From assembly GCA_021770065.1 (NCBI GenBank), contig JAETRR010000035.1, forward strand, positions 1 to 41,191: a stretch of DNA of 41,191 nt, written 5' to 3'. The notes under the pieces were generated by a model that was not told where the DNA came from, searched no databases, and worked only from the letters and a program-made list of their open reading frames with translations. A program made the position numbers and the translations under genes. This stretch comes from Lachnoclostridium sp. GTDB taxonomy: Bacteria; Bacillota; Clostridia; Lachnospirales; Lachnospiraceae. This document shows, piece after piece, positions 33,589-41,191 of this stretch; position 1 is the first letter of the stretch; each line of letters starts with the position of its first letter.

Positions 33589-34250
33589 AGGGATTCCTCC
33601 TCAAATAAAAGTACCTCTCCTTCTGAAAGCGCATACATGCACTTGTCTTTGACAGTCAGAAGGGCCTGCCCGCTGGTGGCTTCTGTAATTGAGGAAGTGA
33701 CAGTGTTTATAAGAGAGACGGGAATAAGGGCTTCCAGCAATACAGAGTCCGTATATTCGGAACGGAGGATGGGAAGCCTGTCCTGATTTAAAATATACTG
33801 GATCTTTCCCAGGCCGTTATAGTCCGTTTGAACGGTAAGACGGATACCCGGCCGTTTGTCCAGGATTACCGCTTTGGAAAGCCCCTCGCGGACGGCTGCG
33901 GAATAAGCCCGGACAAGTCCGCCGGTTCCCAGCAGAGTGCCGCCGAAATAGCGTGTCACTACAACGGCCGTGTCATGTATATTTTCGCCTAACAGTACGT
34001 CCAGCATGGGCCTTCCGGCGGTTCCGGCCGGCTCCTTATCGTCGCTGCAGCGCGTGAGCTGATGGTTGTCCCCGATAGTGAAGGCAGTACAGTTGTGGGA
34101 TGCATCCCAGTTCTGCCTGCGTATGCGCTCGATAAAGGCCAGCGCCTCTTCCTCTGATTTTACGGGTTCTACAGCGGCGATAAAGCGTGATTTTTTTTCT
34201 GTAATCTCGCCGGTTCCGCCTATGTAAGTAAAGCGATATGATTCTGACAT
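33585..34250 (-). CDS. YigZ/IMPACT-family protein
   Basis: 221-aa cytoplasmic protein of the YigZ/IMPACT family: EITEKKSRFIAAVEPVKSEE, WDASHNCTAFTIGDN, SDDKEPAGTAGRPML and VVVTRYFGGTLLGTGGLVRA are hallmarks, with a C-terminal ferredoxin-like half (IRLTVQTDYNGLGKIQYIL). Bacterial members are uncharacterised; eukaryotic IMPACT affects GCN2 signalling. Overlap with the CotH gene and closeness to the small gene upstream suggest one minus-strand operon. Confidence 0.93.
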   Translation of the reverse strand: MSESYRFTYIGGTGEITEKKSRFIAAVEPVKSEEEALAFIERIRRQNWDASHNCTAFTIGDNHQLTRCSDDKEPAGTAGRPMLDVLLGENIHDTAVVVTRYFGGTLLGTGGLVRAYSAAVREGLSKAVILDKRPGIRLTVQTDYNGLGKIQYILNQDRLPILRSEYTDSVLLEALIPVSLINTVTSSITEATSGQALLTVKDKCMYALSEGEVLLFEEESL

Positions 34251-34273
34251 TAAGGTTCCTTTCGTATGTGCCT

Positions 34274-34582
34274 TTAGGAAGCCTGTCCGTTTTCTCCGGT
34301 CATCATATCGTCTACAATTTCCAGAAGGCAGACAGGTGTAACGGCATTTGTAATCAGCCTCCGCAGCATTTGCCTGGCAAAAGCCTCTGAGTGGGAAACA
34401 GGGGGTGTGCTTTCAGCCTCCTCCACTCCGGGTTTCTCCGCGACGGATTTTTTGATGCAGATGCGGTAGAGCGGAGTAAGGGATAAAGGCTGCTCTTCTT
34501 CGATAAGATAATATTTCAAATTCAACAGATTTCCTTTTTCATCTGAGACGGCTCTGGTTTCAATTAAAAATTCCTTCTGCAT
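34274..34582 (-). CDS. Small conserved-looking protein, possibly DUF6514-like
   Basis: 102 aa, soluble. Begins MQKEFLIETRAVSDEKGN and continues LKYYLIEEEQPLSLTPLYRI with a beta pattern, a variable middle, and a helical end (AFARQMLRRLITNAVTPVCL). RBS GGAG precedes the ATG. It is the first gene of the minus-strand set. The resemblance to a DUF6514-type protein is from memory of the N-terminal pattern and is not certain. No function can be assigned. Confidence 0.7.
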   Translation of the reverse strand: MQKEFLIETRAVSDEKGNLLNLKYYLIEEEQPLSLTPLYRICIKKSVAEKPGVEEAESTPPVSHSEAFARQMLRRLITNAVTPVCLLEIVDDMMTGENGQAS

Positions 34583-34790
34583 AATACACTCCTTTTTGGA
34601 TTCCTTTTGGAGAGTATTATAACGGGTGCCGGCTGCAAAAACTGTCGAAAACTGTTACAGAAATAAAAACTATATTAGAAATATTATAAAGAAACCTTAT
34701 TAAAAACGCAAGAAAATGTGAATTTTTATTTTGTGCTTTATTCCCGTAAAAATATTTGTTATAATAACTGGATATAGAGGAGGCCAGAGC

Positions 34791-37430
34791 ATGAATTATG
34801 GGAAGAGAGGGACTTCTAAAAAGCAGAAGTCTATGAACTCCAAAACTGCAAAAGTCGGGAAAAAAGCAAGTGTTGTATTTATAAAAGCATTTCTTATCTG
34901 TATACTTGCCGCCGGGGTGGCGGGCGTGTGCGCCGGAGTGGGCGTTGTGAAAGGCGTGATTGACAATGCTCCCCCTGTGGAAACCATCAATGTCATTCCA
35001 AGGGGTTATAAGTCAATTATGAAGGATGCGGACGGCAACCAGATAACGGAACTTGTTGAAGCAGGATCCAACCGTATCTGGGTGGATATTGAGAATGTAC
35101 CGGATCATGTACAGAAAGCCTTTGTAGCCATTGAGGATGAGAGGTTTTACGAGCATAACGGAATTGACTTAAAGGGAATCATCCGTGCCGGGGTCCGGGG
35201 AATTGCCAGCGGATTCAAGCGAACAGAGGGCGCCAGCACGATTACACAGCAGCTCTTAAAGAACAGCGTCTTTGACTTTATGAGTGAGAGTACGACTGCG
35301 GAGAAGGTGGAGCGGAAGCTCCAGGAGCAGTACCTTGCAGTAGAACTGGAAAAGAGTATGAGTAAGGATGAGATTCTGCAGGCGTATCTGAACACCATCA
35401 ATCTGGGACAGAATGCCCTTGGAGTCCAGGCGGCGGCCAACCGCTATTTTAATAAGGACGTGTGGGATCTGACTATCTCCGAGGCGGCAGTGATAGCGGG
35501 AACCACCAAAAGCCCTACAGGATACAATCCCATCAGTAATCAGGAGAAGAATAGGGAGCGCCGGGATCTGGTGCTGGACCATATGCTGGATCAGGGGTAT
35601 ATTACCCAAAGAGAATATGATGAGGCTATGGCAGACGATGTGTATGCCCGTATTCAGACCACCAACCAGGTTAAGAACAGCACAGAGGTCTTCTCCTATT
35701 ATGTGGATGCAGTCATTGAACAGGTAATCAATGATCTGCAGGAGGTGAAGGGTTATACGCCTCAGCAGGCCTATAACCTTGTTTACAGCGGAGGCCTGAC
35801 GATTGAGACGGCGCAGGATCCGGAGATTCAAGCGATTATGGATGAGGAGATGAGCAATGAGGAAAATTATCCTCCCAATGTCCGTATCGGCCTTGACTAT
35901 GCCCTGACAGTGGTCAAGCCGGACGGCGAGCAGAAGAATTACAGCAAGGAAATGATGGAGGCATATTTCAAAAAGAACGAATCTGCCAGTTTTGAGCTGC
36001 TCTTTGATACGGAAGAGGAGGCCCAGAGCTATATTGATGCCTACAAGGCAACTCTTGTGGAGGAGGGTGATACGGTATATGAACGGGCTGATATGACCAT
36101 ACAGCCCCAGATATCCATGGTTGTGATGGATCAGTCTACCGGATATGTAAAGGGTATTGTGGGCGGCCGGGGAGAAAAGAAGGCCAGCCTCAGCCTGAAC
36201 AGGGCGGTGGACACCGTGCGCCAGCCGGGCTCTACCTTTAAGGTGGTATCCACCTATGCGCCGGCACTGGATTCGGCCGGAATGTCTCTTGCCACCACCC
36301 AGTACGATGCCCCTTACAATTATGCGGGAGGCCGTCCCGTGCGGAACTGGAACGGAGAGGCTTACAAAGGGTGGACATCTCTCAGGAAGGGTATTGAACA
36401 GTCCATGAATATTGTCGCTGTGAAAACGCTGACAGATATCACACCGGCTCTCGGAGTGACTTACCTGGAGAATATGGGAATTACAACCCTGCAGAAAGAG
36501 ACGGATGCCAACGGAAACAACGATTATACCCAGGCTATGGCCTTAGGCGGCCTGACCAAGGGCGTGACGAATCTGGAACTGACAGCGGCCTATGCGACGA
36601 TTGCCAACGGCGGCGTTTATACAAAGCCTGTATTTTATACAAGAATTCTGGATCATGACGGGAATGTTCTGATTGACAATACAAAGTCTTATACCAGAAC
36701 GGTGCTCAAAGACAGCACGGCATGGCTTCTCACAAGTGCCATGAAGGATGTAGTGAACCAGGGTACCGGAGGTGCGGTGCGCTTCAACGGTATGACGATT
36801 GCGGGAAAGACGGGAACAACCTCAAAAAATAATGACGTCTGGTTTGTGGGATATACACCTTACTATACGGCAGGTATCTGGGGCGGTTTTGATAATAACC
36901 ACAAGCTCGGCAAAGGAGAGACGAACTACCACAAGCTGATCTGGAAAAATGTAATGTCCCGGATCCATGAGAACCTGGAAAATAAGGATTTTCCCAAGCC
37001 CGATTCAGTTACCAGTGCAACGGTCTGTGCGGCATCCGGAAAGCTTCCGATTCCGGGCCTGTGTGACGGTATGATAAAGTCTGAATATTTTGCCGTGGGA
37101 AGCACGCCGACGGAGTACTGTAATGTCCATGTAGCGGGAGAAGCCTGTGTTGAGAGCGGCGGTTTGGCGACGGATGCCTGTCCGGTGCATGAATACCGGG
37201 TTCTCACCCTTGTGCCTGAGAATAATGACGTATCCGGATCGCCTTTGGCTGCGCCGCCCTGCCCGCTTCATCTGGGGAATCTGATTGGAGGCATTGTACA
37301 GCCGAACTCCCAGGACGGAACGATACCGGGCGACATGGGAGAGCCGGAGGGAGAGGTTGTACCGGAGCCGGAACAGCCGCCGGTACCCGAACAGCCGGAA
37401 GAAGATATTCTTCCGCCGCAGGAAGAATAA
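34791..37430 (+). CDS. Class A penicillin-binding protein (PBP1a-type)
   Basis: Bifunctional peptidoglycan synthase, 879 aa. N-terminal cytoplasmic basic stretch, one membrane segment (FIKAFLICILAAGVAGVCAG), then a glycosyltransferase domain (VAIEDERFYEHNGIDLKGII, EGASTITQQLLKNSVF, KDEILQAYLNTINLGQNALG). The transpeptidase has SxxK in RQPGSTFKVV, SxN in EQSMNIVAVK and KTG in AGKTGTTSKNNDVWFVGY. The C-terminal ~60 residues are Pro/Glu-rich. ATG 34791 behind GAGGAGG is chosen over an in-frame ATG at 34731. A TATAAT at 34760-34765 is a possible -10, with a weak -35. Confidence 0.95.
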   Translation: MNYGKRGTSKKQKSMNSKTAKVGKKASVVFIKAFLICILAAGVAGVCAGVGVVKGVIDNAPPVETINVIPRGYKSIMKDADGNQITELVEAGSNRIWVDIENVPDHVQKAFVAIEDERFYEHNGIDLKGIIRAGVRGIASGFKRTEGASTITQQLLKNSVFDFMSESTTAEKVERKLQEQYLAVELEKSMSKDEILQAYLNTINLGQNALGVQAAANRYFNKDVWDLTISEAAVIAGTTKSPTGYNPISNQEKNRERRDLVLDHMLDQGYITQREYDEAMADDVYARIQTTNQVKNSTEVFSYYVDAVIEQVINDLQEVKGYTPQQAYNLVYSGGLTIETAQDPEIQAIMDEEMSNEENYPPNVRIGLDYALTVVKPDGEQKNYSKEMMEAYFKKNESASFELLFDTEEEAQSYIDAYKATLVEEGDTVYERADMTIQPQISMVVMDQSTGYVKGIVGGRGEKKASLSLNRAVDTVRQPGSTFKVVSTYAPALDSAGMSLATTQYDAPYNYAGGRPVRNWNGEAYKGWTSLRKGIEQSMNIVAVKTLTDITPALGVTYLENMGITTLQKETDANGNNDYTQAMALGGLTKGVTNLELTAAYATIANGGVYTKPVFYTRILDHDGNVLIDNTKSYTRTVLKDSTAWLLTSAMKDVVNQGTGGAVRFNGMTIAGKTGTTSKNNDVWFVGYTPYYTAGIWGGFDNNHKLGKGETNYHKLIWKNVMSRIHENLENKDFPKPDSVTSATVCAASGKLPIPGLCDGMIKSEYFAVGSTPTEYCNVHVAGEACVESGGLATDACPVHEYRVLTLVPENNDVSGSPLAAPPCPLHLGNLIGGIVQPNSQDGTIPGDMGEPEGEVVPEPEQPPVPEQPEEDILPPQEE

Positions 37431-37484
37431 AGCGGAGATTTAAAAAAACAGTAATATGCATAGAGGACAAGAAGGAGGAGCAGC

Positions 37485-37853
37485 ATGAAAAAGATAGCAA
37501 CTGAAAAAGCACCGGCAGCAATAGGCCCCTATTCCCAGGGGATGGAGGTAAACGGACTTGTGTTTTCTTCCGGACAGATTCCGGTGAATCCAGAGACGGG
37601 CGAGATCCCGGAGGGAATTGAAGCACAGGCTCGCCAGAGCTGTAAGAATGTAGGAGAGATTCTGAAGGCAGCCGGGATCGGCTATGAGAATGTTATAAAG
37701 ACAACGTGCTTTTTGGCTGACATGGCTGATTTCGGAACTTTTAATCAGGTATACGAAGAATTCTTTGTATCCAGACCGGCAAGAAGCTGTGTGGCCGTGA
37801 AGGAGCTGCCCAAAGGCGTGCTCTGTGAGATTGAGGCTGTCGGAGCGAAATAA
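37485..37853 (+). CDS. ridA: RidA-family reactive-intermediate deaminase
   Basis: 122-aa trimeric cytoplasmic enzyme that hydrolyses reactive enamines/imines from PLP enzymes. Family motifs: EKAPAAIGPYSQG, VFSSGQIPVNPETGEIPEG, QSCKNVGEILKAAG, the arginine motif in SRPARSCVAVKELPKGV, and EIEAVGA at the end. Strong AAGGAGGAG ribosome site. It stands alone after the PBP gene. Confidence 0.95.
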   Translation: MKKIATEKAPAAIGPYSQGMEVNGLVFSSGQIPVNPETGEIPEGIEAQARQSCKNVGEILKAAGIGYENVIKTTCFLADMADFGTFNQVYEEFFVSRPARSCVAVKELPKGVLCEIEAVGAK

Positions 37854-37938
37854 TTCATATGAATGTGATCCGGCAGCTCATTAAGCCGGCTTTGGTAATA
37901 GCGCACAATAATCGGAATTTGCAGGGGGGTGAATAACC

Positions 37939-38640
37939 GTGAAATATGGAATTGTTCAGCAGGGAATGTGGATGATTTTTCAAAGTAGCTTTCGGAAACA
38001 GCTGTCTGTATTACACATTACTGACGAAAAAGCCAAAAAAGATATTATGAAAACAGCATATCAAAAATATCGAGAAATTATCCTCAAGATTGAGCCGTTT
38101 GGCGAAGATGATGTCTTGCTGGTAAATATCTTAAGTGCATCTGTATTTGCTGCAATTTACTTGAGCCTGCCGACAGAGTATCGCCTTACTCCTGTGAAAA
38201 ATGCAGTTGCTTTCCCGGAGACGGAAGAGTGTGAGTTACTTGTAAGCGGGAAGTATACCATGAAGGAATTAGGTGACTTTTACGAATATTCCATGAATGA
38301 GAATTTTGTGATGAAACAGTATTTGAAGCGCAGCTGTTTTTCAAAAAGATATTGGCAAACACAAAAAGAGCAGGCAAAAAAGAGCCAGAAATCAACAAAT
38401 CCATATTCATGGAAATACTCTTTCTATCCGGGTAAAAGCGGTCAACATTTTGACGCACTTTTCAGCCATTGCGGGATTTGGTATTTAATGAAAAAGCTCG
38501 GTATTCCCGAAGTAACACCTGCAATGTGTCGATACGATTATGGTATGACAAAATATAGCGATGCTATTTTTACACGTAAAGGAACACTTGCAGGCGGGGC
38601 AGAGCTTTGTGATTGCCATTATGATAAAAAGCAAAAGTAA
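37939..38640 (+). CDS. L-2-amino-thiazoline-4-carboxylic acid hydrolase-family protein
   Basis: 233 aa, cytoplasmic. The C-terminal part (HFDALFSHCGIWYLMKKLGI, CRYDYGMTKYSDAIFTRKGT, LAGGAELCDCHY) matches the ATC-hydrolase family, whose founding member hydrolyses a thiazoline precursor of cysteine. Many relatives are of unknown substrate. The start is GTG at 37939 behind AGGGGGGTGA. GC is lower than in the housekeeping genes just upstream, marking the transition to the decayed accessory region. The next frame overlaps its end. Confidence 0.82.
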   Translation: MKYGIVQQGMWMIFQSSFRKQLSVLHITDEKAKKDIMKTAYQKYREIILKIEPFGEDDVLLVNILSASVFAAIYLSLPTEYRLTPVKNAVAFPETEECELLVSGKYTMKELGDFYEYSMNENFVMKQYLKRSCFSKRYWQTQKEQAKKSQKSTNPYSWKYSFYPGKSGQHFDALFSHCGIWYLMKKLGIPEVTPAMCRYDYGMTKYSDAIFTRKGTLAGGAELCDCHYDKKQK

Positions 38641-38749
38641 AATCCCGGTTTGTCGGAGAGCATCACATACAGGTAAAACGGTACTGGCTCAAAAGCTGCT
38701 TGAAAAATACAAATATCCATATCTTTCAACCGACCATCTGAAAATGAAC
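38621..38749 (+). pseudogene. P-loop kinase/ATPase N-terminal fragment
   Basis: The frame begins inside the end of the preceding gene and reads KSKIPVCRRASHTGKTVLAQ, then KLLEKYKYPYLSTDHLKM. This is the start of a small P-loop kinase; the Walker A first Gly is Arg here. The sequence switches at 38747 into transposase. The original gene would be about 180 residues, so this is a truncated relic. Confidence 0.65.
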
Positions 38750-38838
38750 CCGGACAACCGATGGATAAAACGTGCCGCGGCTATTCCGTGGGATGAAATT
38801 GAAGAATGTTATGCCGAACTTTTCCCCGGCGGAATTTA
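38741..38838 (+). mobile_element. Transposase N-terminal fragment (IS1182-like)
   Basis: In the same frame as the kinase fragment: NPDNRWIKRAAAIPWDEIEE then CYAELFPGG, the typical first residues of IS1182/IS5-type transposases. It stops soon after. The kinase-transposase junction falls in CTGAAAATG, a short sequence plausible in both genes. Confidence 0.7.
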
Positions 38839-39033
38839 GTGCCACATCTTCGTAGAGCGGTGTCTGCCGTCTTCTGATTTATAGTCTTCTTTCTCACGCT
38901 TGTTAGAGCGTTCTGCGGAAGTCCTCCCATCATATTCCTTTTTCCATGCGATGCTGTCCCTTGGCGGTATGTTAAACAACCTTGGATTGTCATCGGTGAA
39001 GATGTGTACGGTTCTTCCGTATTTCGCCGGTGA
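38836..39033 (-). mobile_element. Transposase C-terminal fragment, opposite strand
   Basis: Minus-strand frame reading NWCSPAKYGRTVHIFTDDNP, RLFNIPPRDSIAWKKEYDGR and TSAERSNKREKEDYKSEDGR, ending HRSTKMW. This is the C-terminal part of an IS1182-type transposase. It lies head to head with the N-terminal fragment, indicating inversion plus deletion of one or two copies. Confidence 0.72.
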
Positions 39034-39492
39034 ACACCAATTTTTACTGTATTCAAAAATATGGAAGAAGTTCAGCAAACTGTGATTCACTCTGCCAAAA
39101 CGCTGTATAAAGAATATATCAATAAAGGGTTAGAAGAAGAACATCCATTTAAGGGGGCAGGAACACAATACATTCTTTTTTCTATCAACGAGCCAAAACT
39201 TTTCCAACTTCTGTTTATGACAGAACAAGCACAAATGCCTGATTTATCGGGTGTGCTTCCATTGATAGAGGGAAGTTATGAGAAAATACTCTTGTCAATT
39301 CAAGATGATTACGGAATTAACGAATTTTTAGCTGAAAAGCTATATCGTCACCTTTGGATTTATACACACGGCATTGCAACGCTTTGTGCCACCAAAACGT
39401 GTCGCTTTACAAGTGCTGAAATCAGCTCGATGATTACAGAGGTATTTTCGAGCCTTTTTAAAAATATAAGGAAGTGCGGAAAATATGATTAA
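39034..39492 (+). pseudogene. TetR-family regulator, N-terminal DNA-binding domain lost
   Basis: The frame TPIFTVFKNMEEVQQTVIHS, then AKTLYKEYINKGLEEEHPFK, EPKLFQLLFMTEQ and YRHLWIYTHGIATLCATKTC is the ligand-binding part of a TetR-type regulator. The helix-turn-helix (about 60 residues) is missing; a TGA at 39031-39033 marks the breakpoint with the transposase fragment. An ATG at 39061 could start a 143-aa product, but no ribosome site is seen. The end overlaps the ABC fragment. Confidence 0.75.
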
Positions 39493-39934
39493 AGTTAAAG
39501 ACGTTATAAAATCATACGGCAATGGAGAAAGCCGATTTCAAGTATTACAGAATATCAATCTTGAAATGAAAGATAGAGATTTTGTAGTCATACTCGGAGC
39601 ATCGGGTTCTGGAAAGTCAACTTTTTTGAATGTAATTTCGGGTCTTGAACGTCCTGACAGCGGTAAAGTGTTTTATGACGGAACGGATATTACAGCACTT
39701 TCCGATAATGAATTAACTTCATTCCGCAAGGAAAATGTCGGATTTATTTTTCGGCAGTATTATTTGCTGCCCACTATGAGCGTCGATAAAAATGTAAAAA
39801 TGGGTGCGGATTTAGCAGGTAACAAAGATTATAAAACTGTTATCAAGGCGGTCGGACTCGGAGAAAAAATACATAAATATCCAAGCGAACTTTCGGGCGG
39901 CGAACAGCAAAGAGTGTCTGTTGCAAGAGCTTGA
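39485..39934 (+). pseudogene. ABC transporter ATPase, truncated after the signature motif
   Basis: MacB/LolD-type ATPase, 149 codons. Walker A LGASGSGKSTFLNVISG and signature LSGGEQQRVSVARA are present, but Walker B and H-loop are missing. The Q-loop reads GFIFRQYYLLP, where the Gln position is Arg. At 39930 the frame breaks; a shifted frame continues as LDYICKLHKEYSFVL, which is the end of such ATPases. An internal deletion of about 40 codons with frameshift explains this. It is probably inactive. Confidence 0.8.
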
Positions 39935-39973
39935 TTATATCTGTAAACTTCATAAGGAATATAGTTTTGTCTT

Positions 39974-40412
39974 GTGAGCGGCGGTTGTTTGCTGATGACT
40001 TCAGTTATCATGTTGATGTTTTATATTAAGCATTATATTGACACGCATAAGAAAGAACTTGGGATATTAAAGGCATTGGGATATTCAAATATCAAAATTG
40101 CAAAAAGCTTTTGGGTATTCGGAATTGGTACTTTTATCGGAACTGCAATCGGATATGCAGGAGGATTTCTTATAATGCCGTGGTTTTACGATCTGTAAAA
40201 TGAAGATAAAATGCTTCCTGAGATAACTATAAATTTTCATCCAAGCATTTTGTTTTATTTCGTGGTATTGCCGACGGTGTGTTTTTCGGCACTTTCGGTT
40301 TATTACGCCTGGTACAAATTAAAAAAACTGTGTTGTTGCTTTTGAAAGATAATCCGCAAACAATGGATTATTGTGGAGATTATCATAAAGAAGGCAGCGA
40401 TAAGCTGACTTG
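39974..40412 (+). pseudogene. FtsX/MacB-type permease remnant
   Basis: KHYIDTHKKELGILKALGYS, then NIKIAKSFWVFGIGTFIGTA is the coupling-helix and membrane part of an ABC permease; the N-terminal part is missing. The frame has a stop at 40196-40198, continues as NEDKMLPEITINFHP, and shifts frame near 40320 to give TVLLLLKDNPQTMDY and DYHKEGSDKLT. Multiple lesions make it a pseudogene, paired with the broken ATPase before it. Confidence 0.7.
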
Positions 40413-40431
40413 ATTTTTGGAGGATTATAAA

Positions 40432-40542
40432 ATGGTGAAGAAAAGAAAATTACAGTTAATCGGCTCTATCATTCTTCTGATAATTGGAGTGCTGGGTATA
40501 TTTCTGATTTTGAGGATAGCAAAAAATGATAACTACTCGTAA
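40432..40542 (+). CDS. Possible 36-aa single-span membrane peptide
   Basis: ATG behind TTGGAGG at eight-base spacing. It encodes a basic start (MVKKRKLQ), one hydrophobic segment (LIGSIILLIIGVLGIFLILR) and a polar end. It may be a true small protein or the 5' remnant of a longer gene cut by the deletion that follows. No family is recognised. Confidence 0.4.
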   Translation: MVKKRKLQLIGSIILLIIGVLGIFLILRIAKNDNYS

Positions 40543-40590
40543 AATACCATACAATGTGGAATGGATTCTCTGCCCCGTTTGCGGAGGTAA
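40526..40590 (+). pseudogene. Cysteine-rich KTR-domain protein, N-terminal fragment
   Basis: The frame reads TTRKIPYNVEWILCPVCGGK, the typical start of small cysteine-rich KTR proteins carried by conjugative elements. The second Cys pair is not in place, and sequence of a conjugation gene begins in another frame at about 40588. Confidence 0.65.
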
Positions 40591-41036
40591 AAAAGCCGGA
40601 GCAGGCATTGAAATTGTTTGTCCGGTTTGCCATTGCAAAGGGCGTTGTCTCCTACGGCTTGGAGTTAATGATTGCTTTGTTCCGGATTGTGCAGGGAGTT
40701 ATCAGCACCATTATGAATACCGGGGGCTTTGGCTCGGCGCAGGAAACAGTACTGCCTTTATCCACCTTTGCCGGGGAGCCGTCCCAAAACATCGGAAAGA
40801 GCTTTCTAAAGTCCTATGCAGCGGTGTGTCTGGAGGGAGCGGTTATCGTATTGGCGTGCATTATCTTTTCCGCCTTTGCGTCCTTTCCGCCGGAAGTCAA
40901 CCCGGATGCGGCGGCAGTCACCATGATGTGGGCTATATATGTGGGCTATATCGGGGAGCTGATTTTCAACATGCTTGTGCTTGCGGGCGCAGTGAAGATG
41001 GCAGACAGGGTTGTGCGTGAGATGATGGGATTGTAA
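40588..41036 (+). pseudogene. TrbL/VirB6-like conjugation protein remnant (Tn1549-type ICE)
   Basis: In the frame ending at 41036: KKPEQALKLFVRFAIAKGVV, then LELMIALFRIVQGVI, STFAGEPSQNIGKSFLKSYA, CLEGAVIVLACIIFSAFAS and AVKMADRVVREMMGL. This matches the membrane conjugation protein of Tn916/Tn1549-type elements. The native start is gone, and a join near ETVLP-LSTFAGE looks like an internal deletion, since the family is longer (about 280-300 residues). Higher GC than the fragments before it. Confidence 0.7.
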
Positions 41037-41083
41037 AAAATATACTTTTGAGTGGAAAAGTTTTTTAATCGTTTCTGTGTATA

Positions 41084-41133
41084 TTGACCTAATAGTATAA
41101 GAAAAGTATAATATAGACAGAATAATACTATTA
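41084..41133 (+). promoter_or_regulatory. Promoter with inverted repeat before the antitoxin gene
   Basis: TTGACC (41084-41089), 17 bases, TATAAT (41107-41112). TAATAGTAT (41090-41098) and ATACTATTA (41125-41133) are inverted copies flanking the -10 box, a plausible autoregulatory operator. Confidence 0.7.
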
Positions 41134-41154
41134 AAGGATATAGGAGGTGCCGTT

Positions 41155-41191
41155 ATGACAATTCGTCCGTCAGCCGCAATCCGTCAGAATT
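41155..41191 (+). CDS. Phd/YefM-type antitoxin, 5' end only
   Basis: ATG behind AGGAGG; MTIRPSAAIRQN is the start of prevent-host-death antitoxins. The gene runs off the window, so the toxin partner (usually RelE- or Doc-like) cannot be seen. Confidence 0.65.
   Translation, partial: MTIRPSAAIRQN

Noticed and set aside
34673..34690. TTAGAAA-TATT-ATAAAGA, a possible third response-regulator box
   Set aside because: The period is right, but two bases differ and no -10 box lies 9 bases downstream.
36340..36360. Another copy of the GGAACYGGAA tail
   Set aside because: GCGGAACTGGAACGG here is coding sequence of the PBP and has no associated stem or ribosome site.
37861..37905. Terminator after RidA
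   Set aside because: Only a 5-bp stem (CCGGC/GCCGG) and three T residues; too weak to call.

Overview
The window looks like a chromosomal segment of a gut-type Firmicute of the family Lachnospiraceae. Nearly every gene is preceded by an AGGAG-type ribosome binding site. Several families present are typical of that group: mannose- and ascorbate-type PTS, FtsEX next to a PucR-like regulator, YitT, CotH kinase, ATC hydrolase, and Tn916/Tn1549-type conjugation remnants. Genus-level assignment is not possible from the sequence alone. No rRNA, tRNA or CRISPR array was seen.

Layout. (1) 132-2959: PTS EIIB, a fused EIIC-EIID protein, and NanE (N-acetylmannosamine-6-phosphate epimerase), an amino-sugar uptake operon lacking EIIA here. 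(2) 2972-4945 (minus): an OmpR-family two-component system. (3) 5239-7147: an AT-rich RloA/RloB-like pair (ABC-type ATPase plus TOPRIM protein), a probable phage-defence module. (4) 7162-7728: a YtqB/MnmM-like methyltransferase. (5) 7914-8781: a scar of two toxin-antitoxin modules, in which an intact RelB is followed by a RelE start fused to a nucleotidyltransferase end, then a HEPN protein with its catalytic His replaced. (6) 8958-15421: lipoprotein, propeller-containing solute-binding lipoprotein, two MalFG-type permeases and an HlyD-like adaptor. Its promoter carries the same direct-repeat box, at the same spacing, as the response-regulator promoter of region 2. (7) 15696-17276: an FMN_bind-like membrane protein and YitT. 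(8) 17524-22922: PucR-like regulator, FtsE, FtsX, a coiled-coil M23 endopeptidase and an S41 protease, a cell-division/peptidoglycan-remodelling set. (9) 23429-31034: an ascorbate-type operon (UlaG, EIIA, EIIC, EIIB, DeoR regulator, orphan beta-propeller, UlaE, UlaF) without UlaD. (10) 31141-34582 (minus): CotH-kinase/lamin-tail protein, YigZ, small protein. (11) 34791-38640: class A PBP, RidA, ATC hydrolase. (12) 38621-41036: a graveyard of truncated mobile and accessory genes, ending in the start of a Phd-type antitoxin.

The most unusual signals are non-coding. A 182-bp near-perfect long palindrome occurs twice (15498-15679 and 22946-23125), with outer stems that differ in sequence but still pair. 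A structured intergenic element recurs at gene boundaries inside the ascorbate operon; it ends in the Shine-Dalgarno of the next gene and shows compensatory changes. A shared response-regulator box links the two-component system to the transporter/adaptor operon. The toxin-antitoxin scar is also notable: loss of the antitoxin coincides with loss of the toxin's catalytic residue.

All functional calls rest on motif recognition and family knowledge. No database or folding program was run.
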